This document shows, in pieces, positions 7,608 through 14,853 of a DNA stretch of 32,113 nt (position 1 is the stretch's first letter; the number at the start of each line of letters is the position of its first letter). The position numbers and the translations under genes are program-made. The stretch covers positions 1 to 32,113 of the forward strand of contig CAZNJI010000007.1 in the NCBI GenBank assembly GCA_964573395.1, read 5' to 3'. Below the pieces are notes generated by a model that was not told where the DNA came from, searched no databases, and worked only from the letters and a program-made list of their open reading frames with translations. Source of the DNA: DATIBQ01 sp964573395 (GTDB taxonomy: Bacteria > Patescibacteriota > Minisyncoccia > Phycocordibacterales > UBA9973).

Positions 7608-8561
7608 ATGGCCGAAAAAGTCATCTCAATTCAGAATGTCAGCAAGTCGTTTAAAGACGTGAAGGTGCTTGAGGGGCTTAATTTGGAAGTCGAGCAAGGC
7701 ACGATGCTGGCGCTCCTTGGGCCAAACGGCGCCGGCAAGACAACAACGGTGCGCATTTTAAGTACGCTTTTACAGCCCGACAGCGGCACGGTAACGGTGG
7801 CGGGTTTTGACGTCGTAGAAGATGCAAATAAGGTGCGGTCGAACATTGGGCTTACCGGACAATACGCGGCAGTAGACGAGTACCTAAGCGGACGGGAGAA
7901 TTTGATCATGATGGGTCGGCTCTACCACTTAAGCAAAGCCGATGCGAAGCGGCGATGCAACGAACTCATTGAGCAGTTCGACCTTTCAGAATTTGCCGAC
8001 CGCATCGTGAAAACATACTCGGGCGGCATGCGCCGCCGGCTTGACCTTGCGGCAAGTTTGATTGCAACGCCACCGATTATTTTTCTTGATGAACCAACCA
8101 CTGGGCTCGACCCGCGTAGCCGCATGAAGATTTGGGAAATCATCGAGCAGCTTTTGAAGGGAGGCACAACCATTGTGCTTACCACGCAATACCTGGAAGA
8201 AGCAGACCGGCTTGCCGATAAAATTGCCGTGCTCAATCACGGAAAAATCATTGCCTATGGTACGGCTGATGAACTGAAGGCGAAAGTAGGAAAAGACCGC
8301 CTGGAAGTGGTTGTTGCCGAAACGAGTGATTTTGCGAAAGCGAAAGAGATTGCCGGTGCCGATGCACATGCCAAGGAAGAAAATCGGCTCATTAGCATTA
8401 CCACCGGTAGTAATGTTTCAGAAATTAAAAAAGTGCTCGATAGCATGGAGTCTGGCGGCATTACGCTCGAGAGTTTTGCACTTCATAAGCCAACACTCGA
8501 CGACGTATTCTTGCAGCTTACCGGAAAATCAACCGAAGAAACAAACGAAGAAACCGTATGA
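7608..8561 (+). CDS. ABC exporter ATPase subunit, DrrA-like
   Basis: A 317-residue ATP-binding subunit of an ABC-2 exporter. Walker A GPNGAGKT is at 38-45, the Q-loop GLTGQYAAVD at 81-90, the signature SGGMRRRLD at 138-146 and Walker B FLDEP at 159-163, followed by TTGLDPRSR. A switch region with TTQYLEEAD replaces the usual TH by TQ, as in the daunorubicin-resistance DrrA group. The C-terminal 90 residues form the accessory domain of that group. The gene overlaps the permease gene by 4 nt (ATGA), so the two are coupled. Drug or lipid export is the family role and the substrate is not predictable. Confidence 0.9.
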   Translation: MAEKVISIQNVSKSFKDVKVLEGLNLEVEQGTMLALLGPNGAGKTTTVRILSTLLQPDSGTVTVAGFDVVEDANKVRSNIGLTGQYAAVDEYLSGRENLIMMGRLYHLSKADAKRRCNELIEQFDLSEFADRIVKTYSGGMRRRLDLAASLIATPPIIFLDEPTTGLDPRSRMKIWEIIEQLLKGGTTIVLTTQYLEEADRLADKIAVLNHGKIIAYGTADELKAKVGKDRLEVVVAETSDFAKAKEIAGADAHAKEENRLISITTGSNVSEIKKVLDSMESGGITLESFALHKPTLDDVFLQLTGKSTEETNEETV

Positions 8562-9391
8562 ACAAAAAACCAACAACCATACAACTAGCAGGAGACACGA
8601 TTTTGCCGATGGAGCGCTCAAGGCTCTACTTTGCACTCTCTGATACCGGCATTCTCATTAAGCGAAGCGTTATGCGGATTATTAAAAGCATGGACCAACT
8701 GCTCTCGATCATTATTTCACCAGTGATGTTCATGCTGCTCTTCCGCTACGTATTCGGCGGCGCCATTGATACGGGAGAGACAAGCTACGTAAACTACTTA
8801 ACGGCGGGCATTTTGGTGCAGATGGCGGCTTTTGGCGCGCTTACTACTTCGCTCTCGGTTGCAACCGATTTGAAGCAGGGAATCATTGAACGCCTAAAGT
8901 CGCTGCCAATTACGAGCTCTGCGGTACTCACTGGCCACGTGGTAGGAGACTTGGTGCGAAACATTCTCTCTTCGGCGGTGATGATTGGCATTGCGCTTTT
9001 GGTTGGATTCCGGCCAACCGCAACGCCGCTTGAGTGGCTGCAGATTTTTGGCCTCTTGCTGTTGTTTACGCTTGCGATTTCATGGCTCTCGGCAATCATG
9101 GGGCTTTTGGCAAAAACGGTTGAAGCGGTGCAGTGGATGGGGTTCGTTGCCGTCTTTCCGCTCACCTTTGCCTCAAGCGCCTTTGCGCCTACTGAAGGCA
9201 TGGCTCGCGGCATCAGAGCATTCGCTGAAAACCAGCCGATTACGCACGTGGTAGAAGCGATGCGGTCGCTTATGGTGGGAACGCCGATGGGAAACCACGG
9301 GCTCCTTGCCGTACTCTGGTGCAGCGGCTTCATTATCATTGCCGTTCCGCTTGCCGGATACCTTTTCCGAAAGCACAAGGGAACCCGCTAA
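8558..9391 (+). CDS. ABC-2 type permease, DrrB-like
   Basis: A 277-residue integral membrane subunit that pairs with the preceding ATPase. It shows about six hydrophobic segments. The conserved ABC-2 region includes QGIIERLKSLPITSSAVLTG after the second helix and a later segment with FPLTFASSAFAPTEGM, both characteristic of the DrrB/ABC2_membrane family. The last helix is followed by a short basic tail. The start overlaps the ATPase stop by 4 nt and pif1 begins 12 nt after its stop, so a 4-gene operon (ATPase, permease, helicase, DUF167) is likely. Strong call. Confidence 0.88.
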   Translation: MNKKPTTIQLAGDTILPMERSRLYFALSDTGILIKRSVMRIIKSMDQLLSIIISPVMFMLLFRYVFGGAIDTGETSYVNYLTAGILVQMAAFGALTTSLSVATDLKQGIIERLKSLPITSSAVLTGHVVGDLVRNILSSAVMIGIALLVGFRPTATPLEWLQIFGLLLLFTLAISWLSAIMGLLAKTVEAVQWMGFVAVFPLTFASSAFAPTEGMARGIRAFAENQPITHVVEAMRSLMVGTPMGNHGLLAVLWCSGFIIIAVPLAGYLFRKHKGTR

Positions 9392-9403
9392 TGCTGCCGC
9401 GAG

Positions 9404-11089
9404 ATGACGCAAGCACAAGCACTTACCATTTTAAAAACCGGAGCGAATGTTTTTCTCACCGGCGAGCCGGGTGCGGGAAAAACGCATACCATTAACGAAT
9501 ACATCCGCTATTTGCGCGAACATGGCGTTGAACCAGCCATTACCGCTTCAACCGGCATTGCGGCAACGCACATCCACGGTCAAACGATCCACTCCTGGAG
9601 CGGCATCGGCGTGCGCCGGCAGTTAAGCCCGTACGATCTTGATACGCTGGCGGCAACCGAATACCTTGCCAAGCGCATTAGCAAAACGAATGTACTTATT
9701 ATTGACGAGATTTCGATGATCGACGGCGAAACGCTTTCAATGGTTGATCAAGTGTGCCGCGCTATTAAAACGCCAACCGAGCCGTTCGGCGGGCTGCAGG
9801 TTGTGGTGGTAGGAGATTTTTTTCAGCTGCCGCCGGTATCGCGTGCGGGCACTGCATCGTTTGCGTTTCAGTCGCCCGCATGGAGGGAAATGAAACCGCT
9901 GGTGTGCTATTTAACTGAACAGCATCGCCAGCATGACGACCAGTTTCTTTCAATTCTAGACGCCATCCGCAAAAACGAGTACGGCGAAACGCACCATGAG
10001 TATTTGGCAGAGCGGCTGATCGCAGCGGCCGAAGAGCTGACAGGAGACAAAACCATTACGCGGCTGTTTTCGCACAATGCCGACGTGGATGCGCTGAACA
10101 GCACAGCACTCGAACAAGTTCCTGGTACGAAGGAAACGTTCCGGATGACTACGAAAGGGAAAGCATCGCTGGTTGAATCGCTGAAGAAAGGATGCCTTTC
10201 GCCAGAAACGCTTGAGCTGAAACTCGGCGCTGTGGTGATGTGCACCAAGAACAGCAAAGAGAAAGGGTTCGTGAACGGCACGCTCGGCAAAGTGGTGGGA
10301 TTCGAGCGCCTGACGAATTACCCCATCATCGAAACCTATGCCGGCCGGAGCATTACCGTCGAACCGATGGATTGGAACATTGAAGAGAACGGCAAGGTAA
10401 AAGCGAGTATTACCCAAATTCCGCTCCGTCTGGCTTGGGCAATTACGATTCATAAGAGCCAGGGAATGTCTTTGGATGCGGCGGTTATGGACCTGCGCCA
10501 GGTGTTTGAATACGGGCAGGGCTATGTGGCGCTCTCGCGGGTGCGAACGCTTTCTGGGCTTCATTTACTCGGGGTAAACCGAAGGACCTTTGAAGTGCAT
10601 CCGGAGATTTTGAAGGTTGATCGCGATTTTCGAACCAGTAGCGAGTATTCGGAGGTGCTTTTCGGCGACATGGACAAGGAAGAATTGGCTGCCATGCAGA
10701 GAAATTTTCTTACCGCCATCGGCGGAACGGTCTCGCCGATACAGAAAAAAGAAACGCCCAAAAAAGCAGAAAAAGGAAAGACGACTGATCACACGCTTGA
10801 ACTGGTGCGGCAGAAAAAACCGCTTGCGATGATCGCGCGGGCCCGTTCCGTTACGGTGGGAACCATTTTGAGTCACCTTGAAAAATTAGTAGCAGCGCAA
10901 GAGCTGCAGTTCTCCGATCTGCAGTATCTCCTTGATGCCGCACTCGTTCGGGCGTTGCCAGAAATTGAAGAGACGTTCGAGAAACTTGATACAACACTCC
11001 TTTCTCCGGTGCACCATCACTACAAAGGAAAATATTCGTTCGATAAGCTCCGCCTGGTGCGGCTTGTCTCTTTTGCGCGAAAAAACTAA
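9404..11089 (+). CDS. Pif1-like DNA helicase with C-terminal HTH domain
   Basis: A 561-residue SF1B helicase, expected to unwind 5'-3' and to resolve G-quadruplexes, R-loops or stalled forks. Walker A GEPGAGKT is at 20-27 and motif Ia is ITASTGIAATHIHG. Walker B is VLIIDEISM with the acidic pair at 101-102, motif III is VVVGDFFQLPPVS and motif IV has LTEQHRQ. Motif V is ITIHKSQGMSLDAA and motif VI is YVALSRVRT. After about residue 435 a Lys-rich linker leads to a winged-helix-like domain (TLELVRQKKPLAMIARARS, then TILSHLEKL) that resembles HTH_40, seen at the ends of RecQ and Pif1 relatives. The start at 9404 is chosen because an earlier ATG at 9391 is in another frame. Its placement directly after a drug-exporter pair looks like chance operon packing. 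Confidence 0.9.
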   Translation: MTQAQALTILKTGANVFLTGEPGAGKTHTINEYIRYLREHGVEPAITASTGIAATHIHGQTIHSWSGIGVRRQLSPYDLDTLAATEYLAKRISKTNVLIIDEISMIDGETLSMVDQVCRAIKTPTEPFGGLQVVVVGDFFQLPPVSRAGTASFAFQSPAWREMKPLVCYLTEQHRQHDDQFLSILDAIRKNEYGETHHEYLAERLIAAAEELTGDKTITRLFSHNADVDALNSTALEQVPGTKETFRMTTKGKASLVESLKKGCLSPETLELKLGAVVMCTKNSKEKGFVNGTLGKVVGFERLTNYPIIETYAGRSITVEPMDWNIEENGKVKASITQIPLRLAWAITIHKSQGMSLDAAVMDLRQVFEYGQGYVALSRVRTLSGLHLLGVNRRTFEVHPEILKVDRDFRTSSEYSEVLFGDMDKEELAAMQRNFLTAIGGTVSPIQKKETPKKAEKGKTTDHTLELVRQKKPLAMIARARSVTVGTILSHLEKLVAAQELQFSDLQYLLDAALVRALPEIEETFEKLDTTLLSPVHHHYKGKYSFDKLRLVRLVSFARKN

Positions 11090-11092
11090 GCC

Positions 11093-11350
11093 ATGAAAAT
11101 CATCGTCAAAGCAAAACCAAATGCGAAAAAAGAAGCGGTGGAGCGCCTGAATCAGCCGACGCTCGGGTTTCCCGGAAATGCGCCCGAGCCGGATATGTAC
11201 GCAGTTTCCGTAAAAGAGCCGCCGGTAGACGGAAGGGCGAACGAGGCAATCGTGCGGGTACTGGCGAAACATTTCGGCGTTTCGCGCTCAGAAGTCGTGC
11301 TGGTATCGGGGCACATGGCAAAGCGCAAAGTATTTGAAATAAAAGCGTGA
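11093..11350 (+). CDS. DUF167/YggU family protein
   Basis: An 85-residue small alpha/beta protein. The N-terminal IIVKAKPNAKKEAVE, the central VKEPPVDGRANEAIVRVLA and the closing VSRSEVVLVSGHMAKRKVFEI are the conserved blocks of the DUF167 family. Its biochemical role is still unclear in all bacteria. It starts 3 nt after the pif1 stop, so it is co-translated with it. Length is normal for the family. The identification is strong and the function unknown. Confidence 0.9.
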   Translation: MKIIVKAKPNAKKEAVERLNQPTLGFPGNAPEPDMYAVSVKEPPVDGRANEAIVRVLAKHFGVSRSEVVLVSGHMAKRKVFEIKA

Positions 11351-11362
11351 TACTATGAGGGT

Positions 11363-11851
11363 ATGACCTCGAAAGAATTTTATTTGTATACCAGAAACCG
11401 GGAATTTCTTACCACCATTCGCGTGATGGAGCATTTTCCGGTCGAACAAGAAACGTTCAAGCCGCACGAGCGTTCGTCTTCTGCGCATCAGCTGTTTTGG
11501 ACGCTCGTACTTGAAGAAAAAATCAATTTACATGTAGCCCGCGGGGACATTATGGCGGTGAACATCATGACCGAAGAAGAGCCGCCAAAGACGATTACAG
11601 ACATCATCAACCGTTACCGGGAAGTGTTTCTTGAAACTACAAAGGAGCTTGAGGCGCTTTCCGATGAAGCGTACGAATCCGAGATCAGTTTTTTCATGGG
11701 AACGATGCGCAAGATCGATGCGTTCTGGATTACGCTTCTTGACTCCATTCACCATCGCGGACAAATGAGCGTGTACATTCGCATGGCTGGCGGAAAAGTA
11801 CCTTCGATTTATGGGCCATCGGCCGACGAACAGTCGCCTCCTGCCCGCTAA
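11363..11851 (+). CDS. DinB-fold (DinB/YfiT-like) protein
   Basis: A 162-residue four-helix-bundle protein. The metal-binding His pattern of the DinB superfamily is visible: His42 in SSAHQLFW on helix 2 and His130/His131 in DSIHHRGQMSVYIR on helix 4, plus the usual GGKVP-SIYGPS ending. Members include metal-dependent thiol transferases and hydrolases. This one is close to the group with HHRGQ in which substrates are unknown. A weak -10 (TACTAT, 11351-11356) ends 6 nt before the ATG, and GAGGG in the same stretch could act as a short Shine-Dalgarno, so leader type is ambiguous. The fold is well supported. Confidence 0.82.
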   Translation: MTSKEFYLYTRNREFLTTIRVMEHFPVEQETFKPHERSSSAHQLFWTLVLEEKINLHVARGDIMAVNIMTEEEPPKTITDIINRYREVFLETTKELEALSDEAYESEISFFMGTMRKIDAFWITLLDSIHHRGQMSVYIRMAGGKVPSIYGPSADEQSPPAR

Positions 11852-11871
11852 CGCGCTACAATAGTATTCGT

Positions 11872-12036
11872 ATGACTAATAAAGGAAATACAAATACAGT
11901 TTTATTGGTATTGGTGCTTTTATTACTAGTAGGGTTTGTCGTGTGGAGAGTTTCTGGTAGTGCTCGGGATAACAATGTCGACAATGGCATCAACGTTGAC
12001 GTAAACCTGCCGACTGGAGAGGGGGCAAATGAGTAA
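11872..12036 (+). CDS. Small single-pass membrane protein (54 aa)
   Basis: The frame encodes MTNKGNTNTV, then a strongly hydrophobic helix (LLVLVLLLLVGFVVW), then an acidic/Asn-rich tail ending in VDVNLPTGEGANE. TACAAT at 11857-11862 gives a -10 box 9 nt upstream. The stop at 12034 is 10 nt before the DUF4015 gene, which also begins with a membrane anchor, so the two may share a transcript. The tail pattern looks like that of other short one-helix proteins in these bacteria, but I cannot name a family. It is likely real because promoter, start and hydrophobic pattern agree. Confidence 0.6.
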   Translation: MTNKGNTNTVLLVLVLLLLVGFVVWRVSGSARDNNVDNGINVDVNLPTGEGANE

Positions 12037-12046
12037 TTTGTTTTAG

Positions 12047-13446
12047 ATGCAGCCGCCGACTCCATTTCTTAAAAACGCAGCAAGCTTGGTCTTTGCTGTG
12101 TTTTTGGTTTTGGTGTTGTTTTCGGCGGCGCGCATGAGCCGTGACCCGCGAACGCGTGCCTTTGCACCAACCATTGTCGTTCCAACTGCTGAATCCGTTG
12201 CCGTATCGGTAGTAGAAGAACCGATCGTGGAAGAGGCAATGGCGGAAACGCCGGTGCAAACAGCGCTCTTGCCAGAAGCAGCTGAAATTTCGGCGGTGAC
12301 GTTTGAAGATCACATCCCGGCGCCAGGGTCGCTCCACGGCCTCTACCTTTCCAGCTGGTCTGCCGGCAATGCAAAAACGGTCGATCGCATTCTGCGCATG
12401 CTGTTTGAGAATCCGAAGCTCAATACGGTAGTCATTGACATTAAAGATGCCAGCGGCAAGCTTTCGTACCAGCCGGTTGATCCAGAGCTTGCGATGCTTG
12501 GCGTGGGAACGAACAGGATCAGCGATCTGCCCGGGCTCATTACGAAACTGCATCAAAAAGGGGTGTACGTGATCGGCCGGCTCTCGGTTTTCCAAGATCC
12601 GTTTTACGCCGAGCGATATCCTGAGCACGCATTTAAAAATACGGCAACCGGCGGATTATGGCGCGACTACAAAGGCATTGCCTGGCTTCGGGCCGATAGC
12701 ATTCCGGTATGGGATTACGCGATCAAAATAGCCGAAGATGCGGTAGATCAGGGATTCGACGAAATCAACGTCGACTACGTCCGGTTTCCTTCCGACGGGC
12801 CGCTGGCACAGTTGGATTGGAAGCCGAACGGAAGATCGAAAGCGGAAACCGTCCAAGACTTTTTTAAATATTTAGATGCGAATCTGCGCTCGCAGGGAAT
12901 CATTCTTTCAGCCGACCTGTTCGGGCTGACGCTCTCGGCGCANNNNNNNNNNNNNNNNNNNNNNNNNNNNNNNNNNNNNNNNNNNNNNNNNNNNNNNNNN
13001 NNNNNNNNNNNNNNNNNNNNNNNNNNNNNNNNNNNNNNNNNNGCTCGCAGGGAATCATTCTTTCAGCCGACCTGTTCGGGCTGACGCTCTCGGCGCAGGA
13101 CGATTTGGGCATCGGCCAGAAGTTGGTCATGATTGCACCATATGTCGATTACGTTTGTCCGATGATCTATCCGTCGCACTACAAATCGGGAAGCTACGGC
13201 ATTGCGAATCCTGCCGCAGAACCGTACCAAACCGTGTACCAGTCGCTCTCTCTAGGGCTTGCCAAGTTAGCGGCGGCTGGCCTTCCCGGAGAGAAGCTTC
13301 GCCCATGGCTGCAGGATTTCAACCTAGGAGCAACCTATACTGCCGACATGGTACGAGCTCAAATTCAGGCAACGGAATACGTGGGCCTGCAATCGTGGCT
13401 TATCTGGGACCCAAAAAATGTGTATACCGAAGAGGCATTTTATTAA
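12047..13446 (+). CDS. DUF4015 putative glycoside hydrolase, interrupted by an assembly gap
   Basis: Membrane-anchored or secreted TIM-barrel-like protein. An N-terminal hydrophobic segment (about 10-25) and a Pro/Glu/Ala-rich linker precede the domain. The domain starts GLYLSSWSAG and has NTVVIDIKDASGKLSY, KGVYVIGRLSVFQDP, DEINVDYVRFPSDG, ILSADLFGL, DYVCPMIYPSHY and WLQDFNLGATYT, the conserved strands of the DUF4015 family. Acidic residues in INVDYVRFPSDG and SADLFG are the plausible catalytic ones by analogy with related hydrolases. The gap at 12943-13042 is spurious: the 55 bases before it are repeated after it. Removing 155 bases (Ns plus one copy) gives one continuous frame of 414 residues. 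In the sequence as given the frame is broken because 155 is not a multiple of 3. Polysaccharide cleavage is inferred from family only. Confidence 0.85.
12888..13097. other. Assembly gap (100 N) flanked by identical 55-bp ends
   Basis: Bases 12888-12942 and 13043-13097 are identical. The 100 Ns at 12943-13042 are a default-size scaffold gap, and the duplicated 55-mer is what two contigs sharing one k-mer end would leave. This is not biological repeat DNA. Confidence 0.93.
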
Positions 13447-13470
13447 AAAAAGCCACGAGCGCGGCTTTCT
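13445..13470 (-). terminator. Terminator, best on the minus strand
   Basis: Arms 13449-13454 and 13463-13468 pair perfectly. The next pair is A-C on the plus strand but G-U on the minus strand, and the minus strand then runs into seven Ts. It therefore ends the minus-strand gene at 13486 and may also work for the DUF4015 gene in the other direction. Confidence 0.7.
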
Positions 13471-13485
13471 GATAATTTGATTGTG

Positions 13486-13755
13486 TCAGAGTAAATTCTT
13501 TGGTTTTATAAACATGTTAGCTAGTCTACTCCAATTAGTTTCTTTATTATTTAAGCTCCGTTTACTTTTTGTTGCCATCTTTTGCAACTGCTTAATCTTA
13601 ATTGGATGACTATAGTTCCATACAATTATTGGTTGCCATCCTGACCGAAAAAAGGAAATGCTAGATGGTAGCCGTACATAGTCGACAATCGTATAGAGGA
13701 GTATTCCTGACACATACACAGTTCTAGGGGCTGGTGGTTTAGAACTAGATTTCAT
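13486..13755 (-). CDS. Hypothetical small basic protein (89 aa)
   Basis: An unrecognized protein that begins MKSSSKPPAPRTVYVSG and is rich in Lys, Arg and Trp (GWQPIIVWNYSHPIKIKQLQK). The frame is open further upstream to 13908, but the start at 13755 is chosen because a minus-strand promoter (TTGTCA-17-TACAGT, 13772-13800) lies just before it. A terminator with a minus-strand T-tract lies 16 nt after the stop. A matching promoter, start and terminator on the same strand make it likely to be a real gene although composition is A/T-richer than its neighbours. A middle segment (TVYVSGILLYTIVDYV) is mildly hydrophobic. No function can be suggested. Confidence 0.5.
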   Translation of the reverse strand: MKSSSKPPAPRTVYVSGILLYTIVDYVRLPSSISFFRSGWQPIIVWNYSHPIKIKQLQKMATKSKRSLNNKETNWSRLANMFIKPKNLL

Positions 13756-13771
13756 GATAAATGTTTTTCTC

Positions 13772-13800
13772 ACTGTACAGAAAAATGCCGAAAATGACAA
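13772..13800 (-). promoter_or_regulatory. Promoter of the minus-strand hypothetical gene
   Basis: On the minus strand TTGTCA (plus 13795-13800), a 17-bp spacer and TACAGT (plus 13772-13777) match the sigma-70 layout with 5/6 and 4/6 identities. Its -35 overlaps the -35 of the divergent DoxX promoter. Confidence 0.55.
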
Positions 13801-13820
13801 TGTATGTTCTGTAGTATAAT
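13794..13820 (+). promoter_or_regulatory. Promoter of the DoxX gene
   Basis: ATGACA (13794-13799), a short 15-bp spacer and a perfect TATAAT (13815-13820). The -35 shares five bases with the minus-strand promoter, so the two polymerase sites should exclude each other. Confidence 0.6.
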
Positions 13821-13852
13821 AAACGTACTTAGCAATAAACGAGGACAGTATC

Positions 13853-14221
13853 ATGATCGAACTATTTTTAGTGGGAAGATTACTCGCAGGCGCATACTTT
13901 TTGTACAACGCCTACAATCACTTCAGGAATTACAAAGGGCTCTCGGCGTATGCCGCTTCAAAAGGCGTGCCGGCGCCGCAGGTGGCAGTTCTGGGAAGCG
14001 GCGTTCTGCTTCTGTTGGGCGGATTGTCGCTCATTGTCGGCAGATTCCCCATTATCGGCATGTGGCTCTTAATAATCTTTTTAGTGCCGGTATCGATCAT
14101 GATGCATTCGTTCTGGAAAGAAGCCGATCCGGCGGCAAAAGCGGGTGAACGGGTAAATTTCCTAAAGAATATGGCGCTCGTTGGGCTTCTATTGATGTTG
14201 ATTGGCGCTTTCAGCATGTAA
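13853..14221 (+). CDS. DoxX family membrane protein
   Basis: A 122-residue integral membrane protein with four hydrophobic helices. The N-terminal LVGRLLAGAYFLYNAYNHF, the central GSGVLLLLGGLSLIVGRFP and MHSFWKE followed by a last helix are the DoxX pattern. Family members are linked to redox or thiosulfate stress and to quinone reduction, and the exact reaction here is not known. Translation uses a real leader: GAGGA at 13842-13846 lies 6 nt before the ATG, which contrasts with the leaderless genes nearby. It has a perfect -10 box and is transcribed alone. Family call is strong. Confidence 0.85.
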   Translation: MIELFLVGRLLAGAYFLYNAYNHFRNYKGLSAYAASKGVPAPQVAVLGSGVLLLLGGLSLIVGRFPIIGMWLLIIFLVPVSIMMHSFWKEADPAAKAGERVNFLKNMALVGLLLMLIGAFSM

Positions 14222-14229
14222 AGGTGTGC

Positions 14230-14259
14230 TATACTTTACGCATTACTAATAAAGTAATG
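14230..14259 (+). promoter_or_regulatory. -10 box and leader hairpin of the microprotein gene
   Basis: TATACT (14230-14235) is followed by a perfect 7-bp inverted repeat, CATTACT (14241-14247) and AGTAATG (14253-14259), with a 5-nt loop. It lies at the predicted RNA 5' end, so it may be an operator or a 5' stabilizing hairpin. Confidence 0.5.
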
Positions 14260-14269
14260 TTGGAATAAT

Positions 14270-14329
14270 ATGGCGAAAGGAATATCGCACAAAAAAGAGG
14301 CGAAAAAGCCAAAGAAAAATAAAAAATAG
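14270..14329 (+). CDS. Basic microprotein (19 aa)
   Basis: Encodes MAKGISHKKEAKKPKKNKK and stops with TAG. Ten of 19 residues are Lys. The MAKG...KKEAKKPKK pattern resembles a group of 20-50-residue basic proteins found in many bacteria under the name hypothetical protein; I recall the resemblance but cannot check it. The ORF has its own -10 box, leader hairpin and strong terminator (14340-14369), so it is a complete transcription unit of about 130 bp. Binding to RNA or the ribosome is a guess from charge alone. Confidence 0.6.
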   Translation: MAKGISHKKEAKKPKKNKK

Positions 14330-14339
14330 TTTTTCAAAC

Positions 14340-14369
14340 AAAAATATCCGCATGGCCGCGGGTATTTTT
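14340..14369 (+). terminator. Rho-independent terminator of the microprotein gene
   Basis: Arms 14340-14351 and 14358-14369 pair over 12 positions with one mismatch/wobble around a 6-nt loop. A-rich and T-rich flanks make it usable in both directions. Confidence 0.8.
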
Positions 14370-14371
14370 AT

Positions 14372-14400
14372 TTGACAGCGCGCATGATGTCGCGTATTCT
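14372..14400 (+). promoter_or_regulatory. Sigma-70-type promoter
   Basis: Perfect TTGACA (14372-14377), a 17-bp spacer and TATTCT (14395-14400). Transcription would start near 14407. This rules out reading the TTG at 14372 as a start codon and sets the ATG at 14420 as the first usable one. Confidence 0.65.
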
Positions 14401-14419
14401 CTTGAAAAAATTCAACATT

Positions 14420-14740
14420 ATGAGAATTATTGCGCACCTTACTTTTTTCGGATTTTCTGAAAACGAAAGAAACCAGCTCTGCTCTTCGGTTAATCAATGC
14501 ATTGCAGAAAGGGGATTGCAGGAGCAGGTCATTTATTCAGACGCAGCCTCAGTTACGTTCAGCAACAGTGCAAAACCTGCCCAACTAGTAAATATTTCCG
14601 GCAGCCAATCGCATGTTATGGATGAAATCATTAAAGCGCTCCGTGTAAAAGGCTTTACTGGAGCATGCAGCAAAACAAAAACGGAATTCCAGGACTTTGC
14701 CGAAGAATTCAAACTGATTGAAAAACAGATGACAGTATGA
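14420..14740 (+). CDS. Hypothetical protein (106 aa)
   Basis: An unrecognized cytoplasmic protein that starts MRIIAHLTFFGFSENE. The pattern of a hydrophobic strand, two amphipathic helices (about 12-30 and 70-85) and a central strand pair (QVIYSDAASVTFSNS) suggests a small alpha/beta fold. The start is set by the promoter at 14372-14400. The gene is closed by a clear terminator at 14753. It stands alone between the microprotein and the zinc-ribbon protein. No function proposed. Confidence 0.65.
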   Translation: MRIIAHLTFFGFSENERNQLCSSVNQCIAERGLQEQVIYSDAASVTFSNSAKPAQLVNISGSQSHVMDEIIKALRVKGFTGACSKTKTEFQDFAEEFKLIEKQMTV

Positions 14741-14752
14741 ACATCAACCAAG

Positions 14753-14780
14753 CACCCTGTTCCGACAGGGTGTTTTATTT
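14753..14780 (+). terminator. Rho-independent terminator
   Basis: CACCCTGT (14753-14760) and ACAGGGTG (14765-14772) form a perfect 8-bp stem with a TCCG loop, followed by TTTTATTTT. Confidence 0.9.
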
Positions 14781-14853
14781 TGACAATTATAACTACTATG
14801 GTACGGTGTAAGCGAAAACAAAGTACATAAACAAAATAAAAAGGAGGTTGAGA

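Noticed and set aside
11990..12628. Long minus-strand ORF opposite the DUF4015 gene
   Set aside because: Low-complexity Arg/His-rich shadow of a well-supported plus-strand gene.
12888..13097. Biological direct repeats of 55 bp around the N runs
   Set aside because: Same length at both gaps and flush with the Ns, so they are assembly k-mer ends and not repeats.
14372..14419. N-terminal extension from TTG 14372 of the 106-aa gene
   Set aside because: The TTG is part of a perfect TTGACA -35 box, so the extension would be upstream of the transcript.
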